Source of the DNA: Pedobacter sp. MC2016-05
GTDB taxonomy: Bacteria; Bacteroidota; Bacteroidia; Sphingobacteriales; Sphingobacteriaceae
Assembly (NCBI RefSeq): GCF_026239735.1
Contig: NZ_JAPIVT010000002.1
Location: 372,001-436,000, forward strand
Length of the DNA stretch: 64,000 nt
Direction of reading: 5' to 3'
Shown: positions 1 through 10,200 of the stretch, piece by piece
Position numbering within the stretch: position 1 is the stretch's first letter
Layout: each line of letters opens with the position of its first letter
Translations under genes and position numbers: made by a program
The notes under the pieces: model-generated
What the model saw: only the letters and a program-made list of their open reading frames with translations
What the model was told of the DNA's origin: nothing
The model's database searches: none

Positions 1-492
1 ATTTTAGTTTCTACCTCAAGTGATATCATAGCTGAAACTCTTCAAGAACTTCAAAAACAATTATCTGATTTACCTAGAAAGGATATTGCAGCGAAAGCTA
101 TTGAAAATTCTTACGTTGTTTTAGTCGATAATTTAGATGCTGCAATGGAATTTTCCAATGAATATGCGCCAGAACACTTGATTTTAGCTACAAGCAATTT
201 TGAGAACCTTATTCCATTGATAATCAACGCTGGTTCGGTATTTTTAGGAAACTTTACTCCAGAGAGTGCTGGTGATTATGCATCAGGAACAAATCATACT
301 CTACCTACAAGTGGCTTTGCTAAAGCGTATTCGGGTGTGTCAACTGATGCTTTTCTTAAAAAGATAACCTTTCAGCATTTGTCGGTCAATGGATTAGAGA
401 ACATTGGAAATACTGTTGAAACACTTGCAGCTGCCGAAGGCTTGCAGGCACATAAAAATGCGATTACAATAAGATCAAAGAACAAGGATTAA
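1..492 (+). CDS. hisD: Histidinol dehydrogenase, C-terminal part (5' end outside window)
   Basis: This is the 3' end of hisD. The frame is open from base 1, giving about 163 residues before the stop at 490-492; the true start lies upstream of the window. HisD oxidises L-histidinol to L-histidine in two NAD+-dependent steps in the cytoplasm. The motif SAGDYASGTNHTLPTSGFAK is the family's conserved C-terminal region with the Zn-binding His, followed by the typical AYSGVSTDAFLKK segment. It is the first visible gene of a his operon that continues with hisC 94 bp downstream. The family assignment is very secure. Confidence 0.95.
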   Translation: MLVSTSSDIIAETLQELQKQLSDLPRKDIAAKAIENSYVVLVDNLDAAMEFSNEYAPEHLILATSNFENLIPLIINAGSVFLGNFTPESAGDYASGTNHTLPTSGFAKAYSGVSTDAFLKKITFQHLSVNGLENIGNTVETLAAAEGLQAHKNAITIRSKNKD

Positions 493-586
493 AAACAAAG
501 ATTTAAAGCAAAAAGTAGAACTAAGGCTTAAACACCAAGTCATTCATCTTTGGCCCTTGCTCCTTTATCTATCACACAGAAATAAC

Positions 587-1627
587 ATGGACATTAACGA
601 ATTAGTAAGAGAAAATATAAAAAACCTTAAACCATATTCTACTGCAAGAGATGAGTTTAAAGGACAAGCATCTGTATTTTTGGATGCCAATGAGAACAGC
701 TATGGTTCTCCCCTACCCGCAAATTATAATCGCTACCCAGATCCACTACAATTTGATTTAAAAGATGCCATTAGTAAGATAAAAGGCGTGCCTATTGAAA
801 ATACCTTTTTAGGCAATGGAAGTGATGAAGCGATAGATTTGCTTTTCCGAGCCTTTTGTAACCCAGGAAAAGACAATGTGATCGTTCTTCCGCCAACGTA
901 TGGCATGTATGAAGTTTCTGCAAATATAAATGATGTCGAAATTCGCAAAGTCAGCTTGCTGCCGAATTTCCAATTAGACATGGAAAAGATTGCAGAAACG
1001 ATTGATAAAAACACAAAATTAATCTTCATTTGTTCACCAAATAATCCGACAGGAAATTCGATAAACCGCGAAGATATTGAAACAATTTTAGCCAACTTTA
1101 AAGGCATCGTTGTGGTTGATGAAGCCTACATAAATTATGCTCGCCAAAAGACCTTTATTCAGGAGCTAACCGAGTATGCAAACCTGGTAGTTTTACAAAC
1201 TTTTTCGAAGGCCTGGGGGCTTGCAGCTTTGCGTTTGGGAATGGCGTTTTCGTCGCGAAAAGTGATTGACGTTTTGAACAAAATTAAACCACCTTACAAC
1301 ATCAATCAAGCCACGCAAGATTTAGCTTTTGAGGCCTTGAAAAATATTGCACAAGTTAACGATTGGATCAAAGAATCTGTCGCCGAAAGAGACCGTCTTT
1401 CCACTGATTTGAATACGTTAGATATTGTTAAAAAAGTCTATCCATCTGACGCCAATTTTATATTGGTAGAAGTGACGGATGCAACTCAAATTTATGATAG
1501 TTTGGTTGATGAAGGCATTATCGTTCGCGACCGTTCGAAAGTGACTTTGTGCGAAGGTTGTTTACGAATTACCGTTGGAACAAGAGAAGAAAATGATAAA
1601 CTATTATCCATTTTGAAAACGAAATAA
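587..1627 (+). CDS. hisC: Histidinol-phosphate aminotransferase
   Basis: HisC is a PLP-dependent fold-type I aminotransferase converting imidazole-acetol phosphate and glutamate to histidinol phosphate. Visible motifs are LGNGSDEAIDLL (PLP phosphate region), CSPNNPTGN, VVDEAYINY with the PLP-contacting Asp, and TFSKAWGLAALRLG, whose Lys208 forms the Schiff base. The C-terminal CLRITVGTREEN is typical. I chose the ATG at 587 (MDINELVREN) because the ten codons upstream read like untranslated leader; that gives 346 aa, normal for the family. hisB follows after 3 bp, so the two are probably co-transcribed. Confidence 0.96.
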   Translation: MDINELVRENIKNLKPYSTARDEFKGQASVFLDANENSYGSPLPANYNRYPDPLQFDLKDAISKIKGVPIENTFLGNGSDEAIDLLFRAFCNPGKDNVIVLPPTYGMYEVSANINDVEIRKVSLLPNFQLDMEKIAETIDKNTKLIFICSPNNPTGNSINREDIETILANFKGIVVVDEAYINYARQKTFIQELTEYANLVVLQTFSKAWGLAALRLGMAFSSRKVIDVLNKIKPPYNINQATQDLAFEALKNIAQVNDWIKESVAERDRLSTDLNTLDIVKKVYPSDANFILVEVTDATQIYDSLVDEGIIVRDRSKVTLCEGCLRITVGTREENDKLLSILKTK

Positions 1628-1630
1628 AAG

Positions 1631-2764
1631 ATGAAAAAAGTATTATTTATAGATCGCGATGGAACTTTAAATATTGAGCCGGAAGATGAGCAGGTAGATA
1701 ATTTTGCGAAGCTGAAATTTTATCCACGGTCGTTGTACTACCTATCCAAAATTGCAGCAGAGATGGATTATGAATTGGTGATGGTAACAAATCAGGATGG
1801 ATTGGGAACACCATCAAATCCAGAAGAAAATTTTTGGCCAATCCATAATTTCATGCTGGATACTTTTGCAGGAGAAGGTGTAAATTTTAGTGAAATTATT
1901 ATTGATAGAACTTTCGCGAAGGATAATGCCCCTACCCGCAAACCCGGAACGGCTTTACTTACCAAGTATTTAAATGGCGATTACGATTTGCAACACTCAT
2001 ACGTGATTGGAGATAGGTTGAATGATGTTGTACTGGCCAAAAATTTAGGAGCGAAAGCTATTTTTCTCCGCCAGAATGATGCACTCGGGTCTACAGAAGC
2101 TTTAGATAAACATGAAACCTTGCTTGACATCATTATCCTGGAAACGCAAAAATGGGAGGATATTTACAATCTTTTAAAAGCAGGAAGCAGAAAAATTAAC
2201 CACGTTCGCAAAACCAACGAAACCGATATTACCATTAATTTGGATTTGGATGGTACTGGGAAAGCTAAAATTGCAACAGGTTTAAACTTTTTCGATCACA
2301 TGCTGGATCAAATAGCCCGACATGGTAGTGTTGATTTGGAGGTTATTGCCAAGGGCGATTTACACATTGATGAACACCACACCATTGAAGATACCGGAAT
2401 AGCACTTGGTAAAGCTTTTGCTCAAGGATTAGGCAATAAATTGGGCATCGAGCGCTATGGCTTCTGCTTGCCGATGGATGATTGCTTAGCCCAGGTTGCC
2501 ATTGATTTTGGTGGCCGCAACTGGATTGTCTGGGATGCTGAATTCAAACGTGAAAAAGTTGGCGATATGCCGACGGAGATGTTTTATCACTTCTTTAAAT
2601 CTTTTAGCGATGCTGCGAAATGTAATTTAAACATAAAAGCAGAGGGCGAAAACGAACATCACAAAATTGAAGCTATATTTAAAGCTTTTGCAAAAGCAAT
2701 TAAAATGGCGGTTAAACGTGATGCAGAAAAGATGGTGTTGCCAAGTACAAAGGGAGTTTTGTAA
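1631..2764 (+). CDS. hisB: Bifunctional histidinol-phosphatase / imidazoleglycerol-phosphate dehydratase
   Basis: This is a fused HisB of 377 aa. Residues 1 to about 170 are a HAD phosphatase (histidinol phosphate to histidinol), with the catalytic DRDGT motif giving Asp8 and Asp10 and a later [15 protein letters not shown] motif. Residues about 190-377 are the dehydratase domain, with Mn-binding histidine motifs [25 protein letters not shown] and [15 protein letters not shown]. The fused form is common in Bacteroidota and enterobacteria. It starts 3 bp after hisC. The N-terminal motif reads [19 protein letters not shown], intact in both domains. Confidence 0.97.
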   Translation: MKKVLFIDRDGTLNIEPEDEQVDNFAKLKFYPRSLYYLSKIAAEMDYELVMVTNQDGLGTPSNPEENFWPIHNFMLDTFAGEGVNFSEIIIDRTFAKDNAPTRKPGTALLTKYLNGDYDLQHSYVIGDRLNDVVLAKNLGAKAIFLRQNDALGSTEALDKHETLLDIIILETQKWEDIYNLLKAGSRKINHVRKTNETDITINLDLDGTGKAKIATGLNFFDHMLDQIARHGSVDLEVIAKGDLHIDEHHTIEDTGIALGKAFAQGLGNKLGIERYGFCLPMDDCLAQVAIDFGGRNWIVWDAEFKREKVGDMPTEMFYHFFKSFSDAAKCNLNIKAEGENEHHKIEAIFKAFAKAIKMAVKRDAEKMVLPSTKGVL

Positions 2765-2819
2765 GGTAGAGGGCTGAAAGTTGGAAGGTTGAAGGTTAAT
2801 GCACAAACTTCAAATTATA

Positions 2820-2950
2820 AATCTGATAGCAGCGAACACGGATCCCGATTTTTCATCGGGAGAAACGAATAGCTCCAAAGGAGTGCCTTTGGCACAAGAC
2901 CACAGCACCAATGAAAAACTGACATTCGTTTTCAAATTTTATAAAAAAGT
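2820..2950. repeat. Hairpin-rich intergenic segment between hisB and hisH
   Basis: The 227-bp hisB-hisH gap has no ORF. It holds two hairpins: cccgat-tttt-atcggg (around 2843-2861), and ccaaagg paired with cctttgg (about 2876-2893). The flanks gaacacggat and acgaatagct recur, joined without the hairpin, near 36156-36180. This looks like a repeat element interrupting the his operon. It could act as an attenuator or mRNA-stability element, but nothing in the sequence proves this. Confidence 0.4.
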
Positions 2951-2991
2951 GTCTTGTCTTGATACTCGATACTAAATACTTGATACTAATT

Positions 2992-3582
2992 ATGATTGGA
3001 ATAGTGAACTACGGAGCGGGGAATATTTTTTCTTTAACCGCAGCTTTAGAAAGGCAAAACATCACTTACGGAATGGTAAATACGGAGACTGATTTAGATA
3101 AATACAGTCACATTATCATCCCTGGGGTTGGCCATGCAGGTGCAGCAATGAAAAAACTGGAACAAACTGGTTTAGTAAGCGCCATAAAAGCCTTAAAAAA
3201 ACCTGTACTTGGGATTTGTGTAGGCATGCAACTCATTACCGAACATTCGGAAGAAGGAGATGCTGAACTATTGGATATTGTACCGGTGAAGACTAAAAAG
3301 TTTGATAAGACATTGCAAATCAAGATTCCACATATGGGCTGGAACGATGTTGAGCATAAAAACAATTCATTGTTTGAGGGTGTTGAAGATAATGCACAAT
3401 TTTACTTTGTTCATTCGTACTTTATTGAATATAACCCTACTTTTGACATCGCCTCTGCCAACTATGGACTAAAATTTTCGGCAGCAGTACAAAAAGATAA
3501 CTTTTACGGCGTTCAGTTCCACCCGGAGAAATCGGGAAAAGCTGGCGAACAGATATTAAAAAATTTTTCAAACTTAAGTTGA
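2992..3582 (+). CDS. hisH: Imidazole glycerol phosphate synthase, glutamine amidotransferase subunit
   Basis: HisH is the class I glutaminase subunit that supplies ammonia to HisF. The nucleophile is Cys76 in LGICVGMQL; the His-Glu pair of the triad is in GVQFHPEKSG near the C-terminus. The start at 2992 (MIGIVNYGAGN) is preferred over an upstream ATG at 2959 because HisH proteins begin at this conserved beta strand; length is then 196 aa, normal for the family. Its partner HisF is encoded about 1.1 kb downstream after hisA and a small gene. The complex makes IGP and AICAR from PRFAR. Confidence 0.96.
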   Translation: MIGIVNYGAGNIFSLTAALERQNITYGMVNTETDLDKYSHIIIPGVGHAGAAMKKLEQTGLVSAIKALKKPVLGICVGMQLITEHSEEGDAELLDIVPVKTKKFDKTLQIKIPHMGWNDVEHKNNSLFEGVEDNAQFYFVHSYFIEYNPTFDIASANYGLKFSAAVQKDNFYGVQFHPEKSGKAGEQILKNFSNLS

Positions 3583-3635
3583 GGAATGGCTCATATTTAG
3601 ATAACTTTTCACATTCAACTTTTAACTAAAAAAAA

Positions 3636-4385
3636 ATGTATATAATTCCTGCAATTGATATTTTGGACGGAAAAGTAGTCCGCCTGCGAGAAGGCGATTA
3701 CAATCAGAAAACCGAGTATGATGTTTCTATTGCCGATATGATAGAAAAATATCGTTCAAATGGAACTGATTTTATCCATATCATTGATTTGAATGGTGCA
3801 AAGGGTGATTTCAGCAACCAGAAATCACTTTTCGAAATCATTAAAAAAACCGAAATGAAAGTGCAATATGGCGGTGGAATCCGTACAATTGAGCAGGTAA
3901 CTAATTTGCTTGATGCAGGAATTCACCGTGTGATTGTAGGTACGCAAGCGATTACCAATCCTGATTTCTTGCAGGAATTGAGCGAAGCTTTTGCAAAAAA
4001 AGACAACTATGCAAACCGTATTGTGATCGCCATTGATGTTTTGGACGAAGTAATTAAATATTCTGGTTGGATGGAAAGCTCGCCAATTAAATTAATGGAT
4101 TATGTTGATAAATGTTTGGCTTTAGGCTTCTTCCGTTTTTTATGTACAGACATTAGTAAAGACGGGAAATTAGGTGGAGCAGCAGTAGACTTGTACAAAA
4201 AATTGTTAGAACATTCTCCAATGATTAAATTAATTGCATCAGGTGGTGTAAGTTCGATGGAAGATATTCATGAATTAGCGAAATATCCTATTAGAAGTGT
4301 AGTGGTTGGAAAAGCGATTTACGAGGATAGAATTACCATTGAGCAGATTAAAGATTGGAATTTGAAGATGCTGAGTAGTATATAA
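3636..4385 (+). CDS. hisA: ProFAR isomerase (phosphoribosylformimino-AICAR ribotide isomerase)
   Basis: HisA is a 249-aa (beta/alpha)8 barrel catalysing the Amadori rearrangement of ProFAR to PRFAR. The general base Asp8 sits in IIPAIDILDGKVVRL. The second catalytic Asp lies in the FLCTDISKDGKLGG segment near residue 170. Half-barrel phosphate-binding glycines are visible in VQYGGGIRT and LIASGGVSS. Length is normal. It is placed between hisH and hisF as in many his operons, separated from hisF only by a small membrane-protein gene and a repeat. Confidence 0.97.
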   Translation: MYIIPAIDILDGKVVRLREGDYNQKTEYDVSIADMIEKYRSNGTDFIHIIDLNGAKGDFSNQKSLFEIIKKTEMKVQYGGGIRTIEQVTNLLDAGIHRVIVGTQAITNPDFLQELSEAFAKKDNYANRIVIAIDVLDEVIKYSGWMESSPIKLMDYVDKCLALGFFRFLCTDISKDGKLGGAAVDLYKKLLEHSPMIKLIASGGVSSMEDIHELAKYPIRSVVVGKAIYEDRITIEQIKDWNLKMLSSI

Positions 4386-4389
4386 GTGA

Positions 4390-4596
4390 ATGAAAAACAA
4401 TTCACTTATGTGGGGAATAATACTGATATTAATATCATTTTTAATGATCTTTTTAGCACTTAATTATTTCTTCTATGTAGGTAGTTATTTGAGATTAATT
4501 GGTATCATCGGCAAATTTTCAATTTGGCTTTTTCTACCGTGCTTGTTATGCGGTGGCGCCTTGATTATTTCAACTTTATTAAAACAAAAACACTAA
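4390..4596 (+). CDS. Small predicted membrane protein inside the his operon
   Basis: A 68-residue protein starts 4 bp after the hisA stop, MKNNSLMWGIILILISFLM. It has two strongly hydrophobic stretches (about residues 8-29 and 42-63) with a short loop (YVGSYLRLIGIIGKFS) between them, and ends with KQKH. I do not recognise the family. The tight spacing to hisA argues that it is translated as part of the operon. It has no evident role in histidine synthesis. The next gene, hisF, lies beyond a palindromic repeat. Confidence 0.6.
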   Translation: MKNNSLMWGIILILISFLMIFLALNYFFYVGSYLRLIGIIGKFSIWLFLPCLLCGGALIISTLLKQKH

Positions 4597-4600
4597 AATA

Positions 4601-4701
4601 CCCGGCCTTGCGAGGCACGAAGCAATCCTACAACGATAGCTATCAGCTTTTAGGACTACTTCGTGCCTTGCTTGCCTGCCGCAGGCAAGCAATAACGAAA
4701 C
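4601..4701. repeat. Palindromic intergenic repeat, copy A
   Basis: Imperfect inverted repeat: left arm ttgcgaggcacgaagcaatc (about 4608-4627), right arm taggactacttcgtgccttg. The right arm is interrupted by a smaller palindrome cttgcctgc-c-gcaggcaag (4670-4688) before aataacg. It lies between the small membrane protein and hisF. It belongs to the same family as 5473-5574, 7190-7220, 55265-55371 and 58006-58089. Confidence 0.7.
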
Positions 4702-4709
4702 TATAAAAA

Positions 4710-5465
4710 ATGCTTAGTAAAAGAATAATTCCCTGCCTAGATGTAAAAGACGGTCGCACGGTAAAAGGCGTAAATTTTGTTGATTTACGAGATGCTGGTG
4801 ACCCGGTAGAGCTTGCGGCTCAATATGCTCAGCAAGGTGCTGATGAACTGGTTTTTTTAGATATTACCGCTACTCACGAACGTCGCAAAACGATGATAGA
4901 GATGGTGAGATCTGTTGCCAGACAATTAAACATTCCTTTTACTATTGGTGGCGGTATAACCGAAATTGCAGATGCTGAAGCCTTGTTAAATGCTGGTGCA
5001 GATAAAATCAGCATTAATTCTGCGGCAGTAAAAAACCCAAAGTTAATTGAAGATTTAGCCAAAACTTTCGGGGTACAGTTTGTAGTTTTAGCAGTTGATA
5101 CCAAACATATTGATGGCAAAAACATTGTTCATTTAAATGGAGGGAGATTGATAACTGAACTAGAAACTGAAGCCTGGATTAAAAAAGCGGAAGATTTAGG
5201 TGCAGGAGAAATTCTTTTAACCTCAATGGACCATGACGGTACAAAAGCTGGTTTTGACTGCAACTTGTTAAGTAAGATAAACCAGATGATCAACATACCA
5301 ATCATCGCATCTGGCGGAGCAGGAAAAACTGAACATTTTACAGAAGTTTTTCAAAAAGCTGGTGTTGATGCTGCGTTAGCTGCTTCGGTATTTCATTATG
5401 GAGAAATATTAATCCCAGATTTAAAACAAGAACTAAAAAGGAACGGAATTCCTGTTAGGATATAA
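4710..5465 (+). CDS. hisF: Imidazole glycerol phosphate synthase, cyclase subunit
   Basis: HisF (251 aa) is the TIM-barrel cyclase subunit that combines PRFAR with ammonia from HisH to give IGP and AICAR. The catalytic acids are Asp11 in [12 protein letters not shown] and Asp174 in [11 protein letters not shown]. Phosphate-binding loops appear as FTIGGGIT and IIASGGAGK. Length and termini are normal. A palindromic repeat lies on each side (4601-4701 and 5473-5574), so expression may be modulated by RNA hairpins, which is inference. Confidence 0.97.
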   Translation: MLSKRIIPCLDVKDGRTVKGVNFVDLRDAGDPVELAAQYAQQGADELVFLDITATHERRKTMIEMVRSVARQLNIPFTIGGGITEIADAEALLNAGADKISINSAAVKNPKLIEDLAKTFGVQFVVLAVDTKHIDGKNIVHLNGGRLITELETEAWIKKAEDLGAGEILLTSMDHDGTKAGFDCNLLSKINQMINIPIIASGGAGKTEHFTEVFQKAGVDAALAASVFHYGEILIPDLKQELKRNGIPVRI

Positions 5466-5472
5466 ATAAACT

Positions 5473-5574
5473 CGTCATTGCTTGCTGCTGCAGGCAGGCG
5501 AGGTACGAAGCAATCTTAAACCTAAGTAGGAAAAGAACCATCGCTTTAGGATTGCTTCGTACCTCGCAATGACG
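5473..5574. repeat. Palindromic intergenic repeat, copy B
   Basis: Long inverted repeat between hisF and hisIE. The right arm, taggattgcttcgtacctcg followed by caatgacg, matches the complement of the left arm, cgtcattgc...cgaggtacgaagcaatctta. The left arm carries an extra ttgctgctgcaggcagg exactly at the gc/gagg junction. Copy A carries a related palindrome at the equivalent site of its right arm. It would form a strong hairpin in the his transcript. Confidence 0.75.
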
Positions 5575-5591
5575 AAACTTTAAAGAAACAA

Positions 5592-6179
5592 ATGATTATA
5601 GATTTTAATAAAAGCGACGGCTTAGTTCCTGTAGTGGTACAAGATGAGCAAACATTAGAAGTGCTGATGTTGGGTTACATGAATGCCGAAGCATTTGAGA
5701 AAACACAAGCTGAAGGTAAAATAACATTCTTTTCTCGTTCTAAAAGCCGCTTGTGGACCAAGGGTGAAGAAAGTGGCAATTTTCTTTTTGTAAAATCTAT
5801 TCATATCGATTGCGATAATGATACAGTATTGATCAAAGCCAATCCGGTTGGTCCAACTTGCCACACGGGTAGTAGAAGTTGTTTTAAAACTGACTATAAT
5901 CAGAACTTCATTTTTGAGTTAGAAAATATCATTAATGATCGATATGAAAACCCTGTTGAAGGCTCATACATCAATAAAATGCGCAGCAAAGGCTTAAACA
6001 AAATAGCGCAAAAGGTTGGCGAGGAAGGTGTAGAAACTGTTATCGCGGCATTGGCAGAAACTGAAGAGGATTTAATTGGCGAAGCAGCTGACTTACTTTT
6101 CCATCTGACTTTTTTATTAAAAGAAAAAGGGTTGTCAATTAAGGATATTGCTAAGAAACTAGAAAGTAGACATAAATAG
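5592..6179 (+). CDS. hisI: Bifunctional phosphoribosyl-AMP cyclohydrolase / phosphoribosyl-ATP pyrophosphatase
   Basis: A fused HisIE of 195 aa. The N-terminal HisI domain (about 1-105) has the metal-binding segments VKSIHIDCDNDTVLIKA and GPTCHTGSRSCF with the conserved cysteines and histidine. The C-terminal HisE domain (about 110-195) is a helical MazG-like pyrophosphatase with EEGVETVIAALAE and GEAADLLFHLTFLL. Together they convert PR-ATP to ProFAR. It is the last his gene of the operon; a WD40 gene follows 75 bp later on the same strand. Confidence 0.96.
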   Translation: MIIDFNKSDGLVPVVVQDEQTLEVLMLGYMNAEAFEKTQAEGKITFFSRSKSRLWTKGEESGNFLFVKSIHIDCDNDTVLIKANPVGPTCHTGSRSCFKTDYNQNFIFELENIINDRYENPVEGSYINKMRSKGLNKIAQKVGEEGVETVIAALAETEEDLIGEAADLLFHLTFLLKEKGLSIKDIAKKLESRHK

Positions 6180-6254
6180 ATGTGAGATGTGAGTAGAGCG
6201 TATTGAGACAAATCCAATCGCAATTCGCAATACTCATTACGCAATACGAATAAA

Positions 6255-7175
6255 ATGCTCAAACATCTCCATACCTTTCCTGGCCATCAAAACCCCGTTT
6301 ATGCTTTAGCAAATGCTGATGAGAATGGTATTTTCTATAGTGCAGGAAATGACAAAGGACTTGTAGAATGGTCGCTAGAAAACATGGCCTTCGTAAAGGT
6401 AAAAACACCTGTACAAAGTTCGGTTTACAGTTTGCTTAGTTATAACAATTTGCTATTCATTGGAGAGAGAAGTGGGGCATTTAGTGTTTATGATTTGATA
6501 AAGCAGGAAATTGTTACAAGAATTGATGCACATCCAAAACCAATTTTTGGTATTCAAGTAGCCAAAAGCAAAAACGAATTATTAACTACAGGTGAAGATG
6601 GTTCGGTTGCAGTTTGGTCTCTAAATGATTTTTCAGAAATTTATCGCTTTCAAGTCGCTTATGATACAGTTAGGTGTATTGCTATTTCCCCCGATGAAAC
6701 TGAAATCGCCTTTGGCTGTAAAGATCACTTAATAAGGATTTACAATTTAGCGGACTACAGTTTAAAACAAGCTTTGGAAGGTCATTCATTACCGGTTACC
6801 TCTTTGGCTTATCATCCTAAGGGAAGATATTTGATTTCTGGAAGCAGAGATGCGCAATTGAAAATATGGAATTGCTCCCAAAGGGATACCTACAGCACAA
6901 ATTGTGAATTGGTACAAACTATTCCAGCGCACATGTTTACGATTTATAACATTGTCTTTCATCCAACACTCCCCTATTTTGCAACGAGCAGTCAGGATAA
7001 AAGCATTAAACTTTGGGATGCTGAAAACTTTAAGCTTTACAAAATTTTAAGTTTGGAAAAAGGAGAATTTGGTCATACCCATTCCATCAATAAAATCATT
7101 TGGAGCAAAGATGGAAAGTATTTAATTTCTACAGGAGATGACAGAAAAGTGATGGTTTGGGAGATGGAAGGTTAA
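6255..7175 (+). CDS. WD40 repeat protein
   Basis: A 306-residue protein made of WD40 beta-propeller repeats. Repeat endings are seen in KGLVEWSL, SVAVWSLND, HLIRIYNL, AQLKIWNC, KSIKLWDAEN and RKVMVWEME, and GH dipeptides start the blades (for example PGHQNPVYALANAD, EGHSLPVTSLAYHPKG). That is about six to seven blades, enough for one propeller. No signal peptide is visible, so it is probably cytoplasmic and a binding scaffold. It follows hisIE in the same orientation. Its partner or substrate cannot be told from sequence. Confidence 0.85.
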   Translation: MLKHLHTFPGHQNPVYALANADENGIFYSAGNDKGLVEWSLENMAFVKVKTPVQSSVYSLLSYNNLLFIGERSGAFSVYDLIKQEIVTRIDAHPKPIFGIQVAKSKNELLTTGEDGSVAVWSLNDFSEIYRFQVAYDTVRCIAISPDETEIAFGCKDHLIRIYNLADYSLKQALEGHSLPVTSLAYHPKGRYLISGSRDAQLKIWNCSQRDTYSTNCELVQTIPAHMFTIYNIVFHPTLPYFATSSQDKSIKLWDAENFKLYKILSLEKGEFGHTHSINKIIWSKDGKYLISTGDDRKVMVWEMEG

Positions 7176-7189
7176 TTTACTATTATACT

Positions 7190-7220
7190 CGTCATTGCCT
7201 GCTGCAGGCAGGCAATGACG
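7190..7220. repeat. Short palindrome between convergent genes (solo form of the repeat family)
   Basis: A 31-bp near-perfect palindrome, cgtcattgcctgc-tgcag-gcaggcaatgacg. It joins the outer ends of the longer repeats (cgtcattgc/gcaatgacg) directly to the inner ctgc-gcag palindrome, with the central arms missing. It lies between the convergent WD40 and macroglobulin genes and could serve as a bidirectional terminator. Confidence 0.7.
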
Positions 7221-7227
7221 AAAATTC

Positions 7228-10200
7228 TTAATTTATCGCCACTTTTTTCATCCCTTCCCTACCGTAAAAAACTGGAAAATACATCATCTCTGCTTTTGCT
7301 GGATTTAACACATAAGAACCAGAATATCTTGGCATTAAATCTATGGTGAAGGTATATTTGCCTTGTTTAAGTTTGGTGCAGAAAATAGACGTTTTGTTTT
7401 TGAAATACTCACGATGCGTTTCTTCTCCCCAAAAATTCTGAACTTTATTTTCGTAACTGCAACCTGCCGGAATAGGAATTTCAATCATTACGTAATCGGC
7501 ATCTGCTTTTACCTCAACTTCTACCTTTAAGGTAGTTATTTCTCCAGCCTTTAAATTGCTTACTGTATTTCCTTTTTGTAAGAGCGAGCTACGAACTACA
7601 AAATCCTTTTCTACTTTTTTAGGATTGGCATTTTGAAATTGCTGATATGCCGTAAAATACACTGCAGAATTACCTTTCTTTTCCACTTTTAAATCAGTAG
7701 GATTTTCAATTACTTTATCGAATGGAAACTGAGTGATCGATTGTTCGTTAACCTTAATTGATACGGGTTCTTTCTTCTCGTTTGTTTTAAGGAAAGCAGG
7801 TAAAATCGTTTCCAAAATCATAGAAGCTTCATAAGTATTTCGCCATTGCCCATCTTTCCGTTGCTCTAAAAAGTAAAGCGCTATTTTTTCCAATTCATTT
7901 TCGTATCCGCCAGCATTTTTTAAAATTCGATAAGCCAATAAAGTATTTTGAATGCTATTATCCCAAAAACGAATACTTTTTTCGCCCCAATAAATGCTAC
8001 CAAACATGGTTTGTTTTTTAAGTTTGGTTAACACACTTAAATCTATCTTCAAACCTGCCATCTGCCTCAATTCCATCATCTCTAGTACCTCAAAAGTAGA
8101 TGCTTTTGTTTCCCTCTGCTTCATGGCTAAAAGCGCCGGAGATAAATCTGCATCACGCTTTTTTTCTTTCTCCTCAAATGCCAACACCCAATCTTTAATG
8201 TAATTTTTTCCATCTAGCAAGTGCAAAAGTTTAATTACCTGGATATCGTTGTAATTAGGTTCATTTGTTAATTTACCAACTAAATATCTCTGTAATAATG
8301 CCTTGTTTAAATCGACAATGTAACCATCTTTTTCTGCTTGTAATAACGCCTCAACTACATGCAAGCTAATCCACATTTGTTCTTCGCTATTTTGCCACCA
8401 ACCCCAAGTTCCCTGCGGTTTTCTATTTTGCTGTAGTTTTTTAAGGATGAAAGTGATGTCTTTTTCGTGTGTGAATTTTTGGCCTAAGTATTTGCGAACC
8501 CGTTTTTCTAACAATAACGATTTCAATTTAGAAGCCAATTGCTCATTACACAAAAACTCATAATTGCGCAATTTGGTCATTTCATCCAACAAAGTTGGAA
8601 ATACCGATGCCTCCGTTCGAAGCGTTATTTTCCCTAAATTTTTATCAAACGCATAATTGATAGTTGTATCTCTGAGCAAAGCTGAAAAATAGCCTTTGGT
8701 TTCTTTTACGCCAGCTTCAAATACCGGAATTTTTCGGCGCTCGCCATCAAAGTAGCCGTTCTCCTGCACCAAAGTATATTCAAAATTTAAGCTGTCTTTA
8801 GAATTTACAACGATCCCCATAGTATCAATCAGTGAATTTTTAAACTTAACAGTAGAATTTCGAAGTTCCTGTCCATTGTACAAAAATTTACGAATGCCCG
8901 TTTCTTCCAGCGGTGTGTAGTTCATCAATTTGCCTAACACATTAATACTATCGCCAACAATGGCAAAAAGTGGCGAAACAAAATTGGCACTTAAAGATAT
9001 AAATGATTTAATACTTCCTTCTGTATAACCCGTTTGTTTATTGCCATTCATCGCCATTACACGTGTTTTCCATTTGGTAATATCATCTGGAAATTTCACG
9101 GTAAACTTGGCTACACCATTTTCATCTGTAATCAATTTAGGCTGCCAAAAACCTTCATCATTAAAATTTGTGCGCATGGTTTGCTGTTGCGCAACCACTT
9201 GTCCAGCGAGATTAGTTGCTAAATTTCCTTTTTTACTTTTGACGATAATTACCCCATTTGCCGCTCTAGCTCCATAAATAGCTGTGGCACTTGCATCTTT
9301 TAAAATGGTAACATCTTTTACCAAATCTATATCTAAACTGCTGATATCGCCATCAAATGGCAAGCCGTCTACAATAATTAATGGCTTTTGATTGCTAATT
9401 ACACTACCAGAACCTCTTACCATTACAACTTCTTGAAGTAAAAGACCAGAAGATTTACCTTGCAAGGCATAATTTAGCTCATTAGAACTGATAGACATAG
9501 TTGCACTAGCAGTCATATTCTGTTTTCTCACGGCATTATAACCAACTATTTCAACTCCTTTTAAATTGTTATCAATTGTATCGAGCGAAATATCTCCTAT
9601 TGATCCATTTACTATATCAAACACTTTATCATAATATCTTCTTGCCGATATCTTTAACGCTCCTTTTTCTGGTGTTTTAAAACTAAAATATCCTTTAGCA
9701 TCGCTGATGGTTTTTACATCTAAACCTACAACCTTTATGACAATACCTGCTACTGGTTTATTATTTACAGATGATAAAATTCTTCCCCTTAAAGTATTCT
9801 TTAGCTCATTTTTATCAAAAATATAAGTATTGAAAAATAATCTGATTTCTTCGGTGAGATCAGTGCCTCCCTCTCCACTATAATGTCCTATTTTTGGAGT
9901 TGATTTTATGGTGCTGTCTAATTTTTGGCTAAAATCATCAGGGTGTACAATTTTAAAATTGTTCCATTTGTAATAGTTTGCACCATAAGGCTGAATGTTG
10001 ATATCATCCGTAATAAAATAACTATTGTCTTTTAATAAGAACAGAATTTTGTATCTACCACTTTCTAAAACATCAGTATTGATTTCGCCTTTGTAAATGC
10101 GTAAGAAATTGGCCTGATTAGGTTTATAAACAATTACATTTTTGATGTACGGAACATGATTGGTAAGTGCTGTATCAATATCGTACCTCAAATTTCCCGT

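Noticed and set aside
733..1107. Antisense ORF of 124 aa inside hisC
   Set aside because: It is a shadow of the real frame; no start context or family motif and fully overlapped by hisC.
4524..4706. 60-aa ORF across the palindromic repeat before hisF
   Set aside because: It is made largely of repeat sequence and overlaps the small membrane-protein gene in another frame.
5900..6262. Antisense ORF of 120 aa overlapping hisIE
   Set aside because: Shadow frame with Ser/Leu-rich composition and no motif.
4601..7220. Repeats considered as a CRISPR array
   Set aside because: Copies are palindromic, unequal in length and separated by genes, with no regular spacers or cas genes.
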